A stretch of 40,461 bases of DNA, taken from the NCBI GenBank assembly GCA_001770415.1, contig MEQX01000053.1, positions 1,734 to 42,194 on the forward strand, in the 5' to 3' direction. Made by a program: the position numbers and the translations under genes. Below, in pieces: positions 35,265-40,461 of this stretch (its first letter is position 1; every line of letters starts with the position of its first letter). Origin of the DNA: Betaproteobacteria bacterium RIFCSPLOWO2_02_FULL_63_19. Lineage in GTDB: Bacteria; Pseudomonadota; Gammaproteobacteria; Burkholderiales; SG8-39. The notes below the pieces were generated by a model, which had not been told where the DNA came from, ran no database searches, and was given only the letters and a program-made list of their open reading frames with translations.

Positions 35265-36401
35265 CTAGAACCCCAGCTTGCCGAACACGTGCTCGTAACC
35301 CGCCTTGTAGTCGGCGCTGTTGAACAGCGAGTAGTAAGCGACCCGCTTGGCCCACGCCTTCTGCGACTCCCATGTCTTCTTGAACAGCGGATCCTCTTTG
35401 GTCAGGCGGTCGACGAGTTTGTCCCACGCCTTCAACTGAACGTCGAAAATGCCCTGCGGCGTGCGGATGACGTTCACCTTGTCCTTGGTCTTGAGCTCCT
35501 GCAGGTCCTTCGAGTAGTTGTCCATCGCCGTCGCGTAATTGGAGGTGGACGCAGCCTCCGCGGCATAACGCAGCACCGCCTGAAGGTCCTTGGGCAGCGA
35601 CTGGTATTTCTTCTTGTTGAATATGATTTCGAAGAATTCCATGGCCTGGTGGTAGCTGCCCATCATATAGTTCTTGGCCACGTCCTGGGCGCCGAATCGC
35701 CGGTCGGAGGTCGGGTTGTTGAACTCGAACGCGTCGATCACGCCGCGCTCCATCGCCGGCACTATTTCACCGCCGGGCAACTGCGTCACCTTCATCCCCA
35801 GTTCCTGCATCAGGTCGGCCGCGAGCCCCACGGTGCGGTACTTGAAGCCCTTGAGCTGCGAGGCGTTCTTGATGGGCTTCTTGAACCAGCCCAGCGGCTG
35901 CGTGGGCATCGGCATCGCGTAGAAACTGACCACATTGAGCCCGAGTTTCTGCATCAGTTCCTCGTAGAACGGCCCCCCCTGCTTGTGGATCCAGGCCAGG
36001 GCCTGCGCGGCGTCACAGCCGGTGATCGGGCCGGTCCCGAACAGCGACGCGATCTTGCTCTTGCCATACCAGTACACTGCGACGGAATGGGCCCCGTCAA
36101 TCACGCCCTTGTGGGTCGCATCCATGACTTCGAACGGCTTCACCACCGAGCCGGCGACCAGGTAGTCGATGCGCAGGCGCCCGCCGGCCATCTCGTTTAC
36201 ACGCTTGACGTACTCTTCGGCCATTTCGTTGAAAATGTCCTTCGCGCCCCAGGCACCCTGCATCTTCAGCACGATCGGCGACTGGGCCACGGAAATCATC
36301 GGAAACCCCGTGATCGCGGCGCCGGCTGTCGCTGCGGCCGCACCGGTCAGGAACTTGCGGCGTGTCGGGGTCTGCGCTTGAATCGCTTTTTCTTTGCTCA
36401 T
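35265..36401 (-). CDS. dctP: TRAP transporter substrate-binding protein, DctP/TakP-like, Tat-exported
   Basis: The 378-residue protein starts with a twin-arginine signal (TPTRRKFLTGAAAATAGAA) and continues as a DctP-family binding protein. GGEIVPAMERGVIDAFEFNN resembles the 2-oxoacid-binding TakP subgroup. The ligand is not known; an organic acid is likely. ATG 36401 has AGGAG upstream. First gene of the dctPQM-amidase run, with two candidate operators upstream. Confidence 0.94.
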   Translation of the reverse strand: MSKEKAIQAQTPTRRKFLTGAAAATAGAAITGFPMISVAQSPIVLKMQGAWGAKDIFNEMAEEYVKRVNEMAGGRLRIDYLVAGSVVKPFEVMDATHKGVIDGAHSVAVYWYGKSKIASLFGTGPITGCDAAQALAWIHKQGGPFYEELMQKLGLNVVSFYAMPMPTQPLGWFKKPIKNASQLKGFKYRTVGLAADLMQELGMKVTQLPGGEIVPAMERGVIDAFEFNNPTSDRRFGAQDVAKNYMMGSYHQAMEFFEIIFNKKKYQSLPKDLQAVLRYAAEAASTSNYATAMDNYSKDLQELKTKDKVNVIRTPQGIFDVQLKAWDKLVDRLTKEDPLFKKTWESQKAWAKRVAYYSLFNSADYKAGYEHVFGKLGF

Positions 36402-36475
36402 GGTTTCTCCTGTTGAAAAAAGGATGCGTCCGACGTTGCTGCAGTGAAGACGCATAGCAATGATTCGATCCTCGG

Positions 36476-36502
36476 AGCGCATTCCGGATTATGGAACGCG
36501 CT
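36476..36502. promoter_or_regulatory. Inverted repeat upstream of dctP
   Basis: AGCGCATTCC (36476-36485) and GGAACGCGCT (36493-36502) are reverse complements with one mismatch around seven bases, about 75 bp upstream of the dctP start. Likely an operator for an unidentified regulator. Confidence 0.5.
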
Positions 36503-36627
36503 TACGGGACGCCGATGCAAGGGCATCCTATCCTCAGGCAGGCTCGAAATCAAGCGCGGACAGCCGACGACTCGGCCGCCGAAATCCCGCAGTGTCCGGC
36601 GGGAGAAACCCTTTGGCCGGAACGATT

Positions 36628-36642
36628 GTTCCACTTTGGAAC
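36628..36642. promoter_or_regulatory. Second inverted repeat upstream of dctP
   Basis: GTTCC-ACTTT-GGAAC, perfect arms. Shares TTCC/GGAA arms with the repeat at 36476-36502 in the same intergenic region. The remainder of 36402-36682 contains no gene. Confidence 0.4.
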
Positions 36643-36682
36643 GGGGCCCTCCGGTCCCTCTTTCCCGCCGCTGCGATCCGCT

Positions 36683-38374
36683 CTAGACGTAGTACATCAC
36701 CAGGTAAGCGGCCAAAAGCATGCTGATCCACAGTGCCATTGTCCCGGTGGACAACGTCTTGGACAGCGGGCCGCCGTCCCCGTGCGTTTCGCGTATGACC
36801 CGTGCCAGGGGTGCCCCGAGCCGCCCCATTACCTCCGATGCAATCTGGCGGAAGGCACCGATCAGCGTGGTCGCGACGCCCACCAGCGCCGGCGCCAGCT
36901 TGCGATAGAACCAGTCGCAATCCAGATTCACGGCCCGCAGCTCCGGCGGATACAGGCCGGTACGCATCAACACCGAAAACGCAAGCGCCGAAAACAGCAG
37001 CAATTGGAGCTGCGTCAGCACGTGTGCGGACGTGTACGGCACGAACGTCACCGCGTGCGGCAGCAGTCGGTAGAGCGCGTCCGGATAGACGCCGATCCCC
37101 ACGCACAACACGGCCGTCAGTCCCATCGCGATCAGCATGTTACGAGGTGCCTCCGCGCAGCGGATCTTGGAGTCGTGCGCGAAGAAGGCAAAGTAAGGGA
37201 TCTTGATTCCGGAATGATGGAATACGCCCGCCGAGGCGAACAGCAGCACCAGCCAGGTAATCGTGTAGCCGCCGTCCGCCGCCGCGCCGAGGATCAGCGC
37301 CTTGCTGATAAAGCCGCTGAACAGCGGAAACGCCGAGATGGACGCCGCGCCGACGATGCAAAAACCGGTAGTCCACGGCATCGACTTGTACAGGCCGCCC
37401 AGTTGTGAGCCGTTGACGGTTCCCGCTCGCAACAGTACCGCTCCCATTGACATGAACAACAGCGCCTTGTACAGAATGTGCGAGAACGCGTGCGCCACGG
37501 TGCCGTTGATCGCCAGTTCGGTTCCAATTCCGACCCCGACGACCATGAAGCCGAGCTGGTTGTTCAGGCTGTAGGCCAGAACCCGCCGCAGGTCGTTCTC
37601 GATCACGGCGTAGAAGATCGGGAACGCGGTCATCACCGCACCGATCCAGATCAGCATCTCGGTGCCGGCGTAGCCGCGCGCAAGCGCATACACCGCGAGC
37701 TTGGTCGTAAAGGCCGAGAGCCAGACTGTCCCGGTGACCGTGGCCTCGGGATAGGCGTCCTGCAGCCAGTTATGCAACAGCGGGAATGCACACTTTATTC
37801 CGAAGGCGAGGAGAATCAGCCAGCTGCCAGGCGCGCCGACGCCAAGCAGATCGAACCGGATCGAGCCGCTCGCCTGGAAATGCACCACCGCGCCAGCGAG
37901 CAGCAGCATGCCGGAGGCGAGTTGCACCAGCAGATAGCGCATCGCAGCGCGCCGCGCCCGTTCCGTGCGCCGCGCCCAGATGAGCACGACCGAAGTCACC
38001 GCCGTGAGCTCCCAGTAGATGAACAGCGTGATCAGGTCGCCGGCGAACACCGCGCCGAGCGCGCTGCCGGCATACGCGAGCGCCGCGACCTGCTGGTACG
38101 GATCATCCTCGTGCAACGAGTAGATGACGTTGAGCAGCGTGGCGATCGTGAAGATGTAGCCGAAAGCGAGGCTCAGACGATCGACACGCATCAGCACCAG
38201 CGTCTGGCCCAAGAAGCCTGGCTGCACGTATTCGCCCGTAGGCATCACCACGAGGTGGGCGAAAGCGAGCACCGGCAGCGCAAGCATCCACAGCGCGCGA
38301 ACGCGGCCACGCAAGAACGGCACCGCGAGCGCCCCGAGAATCAGGATCAGCGCGGTCGGGAACTCAATGCTCAT
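36683..38374 (-). CDS. Proton-conducting antiporter subunit, MrpD/NuoL-M-N-like (563 aa)
   Basis: A polytopic membrane protein of the proton-pumping transporter superfamily. Typical residues are the glutamate in FIYWELTAVTSVVLIW and the lysine in AFGIKCAFPLLHNWLQDAYP. The second marker region reads LAYSLNNQLGFMVVG. It belongs to the Na+/H+ antiporter subunit D group by overall pattern. It is the last of at least three such subunits transcribed together and overlaps the small upstream gene by 11 bp. Confidence 0.88.
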   Translation of the reverse strand: MSIEFPTALILILGALAVPFLRGRVRALWMLALPVLAFAHLVVMPTGEYVQPGFLGQTLVLMRVDRLSLAFGYIFTIATLLNVIYSLHEDDPYQQVAALAYAGSALGAVFAGDLITLFIYWELTAVTSVVLIWARRTERARRAAMRYLLVQLASGMLLLAGAVVHFQASGSIRFDLLGVGAPGSWLILLAFGIKCAFPLLHNWLQDAYPEATVTGTVWLSAFTTKLAVYALARGYAGTEMLIWIGAVMTAFPIFYAVIENDLRRVLAYSLNNQLGFMVVGVGIGTELAINGTVAHAFSHILYKALLFMSMGAVLLRAGTVNGSQLGGLYKSMPWTTGFCIVGAASISAFPLFSGFISKALILGAAADGGYTITWLVLLFASAGVFHHSGIKIPYFAFFAHDSKIRCAEAPRNMLIAMGLTAVLCVGIGVYPDALYRLLPHAVTFVPYTSAHVLTQLQLLLFSALAFSVLMRTGLYPPELRAVNLDCDWFYRKLAPALVGVATTLIGAFRQIASEVMGRLGAPLARVIRETHGDGGPLSKTLSTGTMALWISMLLAAYLVMYYV

Positions 38375-38612
38375 AGTAGTTCTCCGGCCGTTTGAGCACC
38401 CGGCGCAGCGCTTTGGCCGTCAGCACCAGTCCGACGCAGGCGAAAAAGCCGAAAAAACCGAAAAAACCGAACCATTCGGCGAATCCGAACGCCTCGTGCT
38501 TGTGCACCAGCGGATCGACGAGCAGCAACAGCCCGCAAACAGCCCACACGGCGCGGTAGACGATGGTGACGTTTTCCTTGCGATCCAGCCAGTAGGTCTT
38601 GCCTTCGTTCAT
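38364..38612 (-). CDS. Small membrane protein with GFF repeats in antiporter cluster
   Basis: The 82-residue protein has two membrane segments (about residues 18-34 and 44-66) and an unusual run GFFGFFGFF, encoded by a 9-bp tandem repeat (near 38444-38472). The tail reads RRVLKRPENYYEH. Start ATG 38612 has GGAG. It is kept between two antiporter subunits and is probably an accessory subunit of that complex (inference); I recognise no family. Confidence 0.75.
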   Translation of the reverse strand: MNEGKTYWLDRKENVTIVYRAVWAVCGLLLLVDPLVHKHEAFGFAEWFGFFGFFGFFACVGLVLTAKALRRVLKRPENYYEH

Positions 38613-38628
38613 ACCTGCTCCGGTTTGT

Positions 38629-40083
38629 CTAGAATCCAGCGAGCTGCCGCGCCAGTGCGAGCGGAACCTGCGGATAGAAGAACAGCGCGATGGTCAGCGC
38701 GGCGGTTGTGCAAAGCGCGAGCACCATCGGCATAGGCGCCTCGCCGTGCGCAGGCCCCACGGCCGACTGCCGGAAGAACGCCGCATACACAATTGGCAGG
38801 AAGTAGGCCGCGTTGAGCAGCGCACTGACGCCGAGCACGGCCATCACCAGGTAATGGCCGGTCGCCGCAGCGCCCTGGAAAATGAACCACTTGCTGACGA
38901 ACCCCACCGCCGGCGGCACGCCGATCAGCGACATCGCGCCGACCGCGAACGCGCCCATGGTCCAGGGCATGTGCCGGCCTATGCCGTCGAGCTGGCTTAC
39001 CTCGGTCTTGTGCGCGGCGGTGTAGATCGCCCCCGCGGCAAAAAACAGCGTGATCTTGCCCACCGCGTGCGCGGCGATGTGCAGCGCCGCCCCGACCACC
39101 GACAGCGGCGCAAGCAGCGATGCCGACAGCACGACGTAGGAAAGCTGACTTACCGTCGAATATGCGAGGCGACGCTTGAGGTTGTCCGAGCGCAGCGCGA
39201 CGATCGACGCGGCGATGATGGTGAAACCCGACACGATTGGCAGCCAATCGACGCTCGCGAGCCCCGCGATTCGGTCCACGCCGAATACATACACGATGAC
39301 CTTTACCACAGAGAACACACCCGCCTTCACGACCGCGACCGCGTGAAGCAGCGCCGACACCGGCGTTGGCGCGACCATCGCCGCAGGCAGCCAACGGTGG
39401 AACGGCATCAGCGCCGCCTTGCCGAGGCCGAACATGTACAACGCCAGCAAGCCGCCGATTGCCGCAGTTGACATTCCGCTCCCCAGGATTCCGCCGGAAG
39501 TGAATTCAAGCGTTCCCGCCATCGCCCAGGTGACTGCGATCGCGGGCAACAGGAACACGATGGACGTCCCGAGCAGCAGGCCCAGATACAGGCGCCCGCC
39601 GCTACGCGCGCCGTCGTCGCCATGGTGGGTCACCAGCGGATAGGTGATCAGCGTCAGGCCTTCGTAGAAAAGATAGAGCGTAAGCAGGTTTGCGCTGAAA
39701 GCGATCCCGATCGTGCAGGCGAGCGCCAGCGCGAAGCAGACATAGAAGCGTGTCTGGTGCGCCTCGCCGTTGGCACGCATGTAGCCGATTGAATAAAGGG
39801 AGTTGACGATCCACAGGGTCGAGGCCACCAGCGCAAACAACATCCCGAGCGGCTCGATGCGGAAGGAAACCGCGACGCCCGGCAGCATCTCCACCAGCGA
39901 CAGCTGTGGTTGCGCTCCATCGATCACCGGATCCAGCAGAGACAGTACGCAAAGGAACAGCACCGAGGCTGTGACCAGCGTCACCGTCTCGCGCAGGTCC
40001 GGCCAGCGGTCGCACGCGGCGATGCCCAACGCGCCCAGCACCGGAACGAACAGCGCGGCGAGGACGAGTGACTCTGCGCTCAC
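38629..40083 (-). CDS. Proton-conducting antiporter subunit, MrpD/NuoL-M-N-like (484 aa)
   Basis: Polytopic protein with the superfamily marks LYLFYEGLTLITYPLV and GLGKAALMPFHRWLPAAM, then APTPVSALLHAVAVVKAG and AYSTVSQLSYVVLS. These are closer to the canonical NuoL/MrpD pattern than in the 563-residue subunit. Start is GTG 40083, overlapping the upstream gene's stop by 4 bp. Confidence 0.9.
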   Translation of the reverse strand: MSAESLVLAALFVPVLGALGIAACDRWPDLRETVTLVTASVLFLCVLSLLDPVIDGAQPQLSLVEMLPGVAVSFRIEPLGMLFALVASTLWIVNSLYSIGYMRANGEAHQTRFYVCFALALACTIGIAFSANLLTLYLFYEGLTLITYPLVTHHGDDGARSGGRLYLGLLLGTSIVFLLPAIAVTWAMAGTLEFTSGGILGSGMSTAAIGGLLALYMFGLGKAALMPFHRWLPAAMVAPTPVSALLHAVAVVKAGVFSVVKVIVYVFGVDRIAGLASVDWLPIVSGFTIIAASIVALRSDNLKRRLAYSTVSQLSYVVLSASLLAPLSVVGAALHIAAHAVGKITLFFAAGAIYTAAHKTEVSQLDGIGRHMPWTMGAFAVGAMSLIGVPPAVGFVSKWFIFQGAAATGHYLVMAVLGVSALLNAAYFLPIVYAAFFRQSAVGPAHGEAPMPMVLALCTTAALTIALFFYPQVPLALARQLAGF

Positions 40084-40461
40084 GGTGCACCACCCATGAG
40101 AACCGCGGCGGCCAGTCGTGCGCCCTCGAGCGGGAACGAGGTTTCGAGGCCGAAATAGACGCAGCCCGCGATCATGACCCAGGCCGGAACCAACATGGAT
40201 ACCGGCGCTTCATCGAGCGCGGCCGTAGCCGATTGCGGCTCACGCAAATAGGCCATCTCCACGAAGCGCCAGACGTAGGCCACGGCGATCAGCGAACTCG
40301 CGACGAGCAGCGCGGCCAGCCACCAGTAACCGTGCGCTATCGCCCCCAGAACGAGATACCACTTGCTGATGAATCCCGCGGTGCCGGGAATCCCGATCAG
40401 GCTCATGCCGCCGAGCACGATACCGAAGGAGGTGAGCGGCATGGTTCTGGCAAGCCCTGCG
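40080..40461 (-). CDS. Third antiporter subunit (MrpD/NuoL-M-N-like), C-terminal part
   Basis: The gene enters from beyond the right edge. The visible 126 residues contain ARTMPLTSFGIVLGGMSLIG and GIPGTAGFISKWYLVLGA, the late conserved loop of the family, and the C-terminal membrane helices. No start is in the window. Confidence 0.88.
   Translation of the reverse strand, partial: AGLARTMPLTSFGIVLGGMSLIGIPGTAGFISKWYLVLGAIAHGYWWLAALLVASSLIAVAYVWRFVEMAYLREPQSATAALDEAPVSMLVPAWVMIAGCVYFGLETSFPLEGARLAAAVLMGGAP

Noticed and set aside
34599..36416. 605-residue frame on the plus strand opposite dctQ and dctP
   Set aside because: Antisense shadow of two clear TRAP genes.

Overview
The window is GC-rich chromosomal DNA of a betaproteobacterium. 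The evidence is gene order and protein families. A YhdP-family gene lies divergent from glnE. The rsmI/lpoA/yraN/diaA/dolP block (E. coli yraL-yraP) is complete. A zf-CHCC protein sits between ilvE and waaF. rnpB lies beside pyrC, and birA-coaX-SPOR form a tight operon. LPS heptose genes (waaF, rfaE2) show a Gram-negative envelope. The lineage below class level is not resolved.

Layout. 1-3547: yhdP (partial, -) divergent from glnE (+). 3548-12971: accessory region holding a tungsten/molybdenum aldehyde oxidoreductase with a MoaD/ThiS-like partner, a scar joining the 3' ends of an iclR gene and a second glnE, a VapBC/FitAB-type toxin-antitoxin pair, a large secreted RCC1 double propeller, a full IclR regulator, and a divergent UbiD-family decarboxylase closed by a clear terminator. 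13068-15312: ilvE, zf-CHCC protein, waaF (apparent CTG start). 15426-15873: RNase P RNA (-). 16106-18054: rsmI then pyrC (-). 18040-21564: lpoA, yraN, diaA, dolP, rfaE2 (+). 21586-23962: birA, coaX, SPOR protein (-). 24191-26468: ugpB and ugpQ (+) without the ABC permease genes. 26500-31056: phosphohexomutase, membrane-anchored OtsA, OtsB (-). 31183-36401: TRAP transporter dctPQM, amidase, a small membrane protein and a SnoaL-like protein (-). 36683-40461: three proton-antiporter/NuoL-M-N-like subunits plus a small membrane protein (-), running off the right edge.

How the genes fit together. Two envelope themes recur: LPS inner-core heptose (waaF, rfaE2) and envelope maintenance (yhdP, lpoA, dolP). 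Catabolic themes are the aldehyde oxidoreductase and UbiD enzymes with IclR control, and a TRAP uptake system with an amidase. Trehalose synthesis and a cation/proton antiporter cluster suggest osmotic or pH stress handling.

Most unusual signals. (a) At about 6240 an iclR 3' fragment is fused to a diverged glnE 3' fragment, immediately before vapBC, which marks a past insertion or recombination at the glnE locus. (b) Two matching ATCCA-N5-TGGAT-type palindromes lie between iclR and ubiD. (c) A perfect 12-bp hairpin lies in the first codons of the MoaD-like gene. (d) The RCC1 protein has 14 repeats plus an unassigned C-terminal domain. (e) waaF has no ATG, GTG or TTG start in its full-length frame. 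All similarity statements come from reading the sequence by eye; no database search was run.
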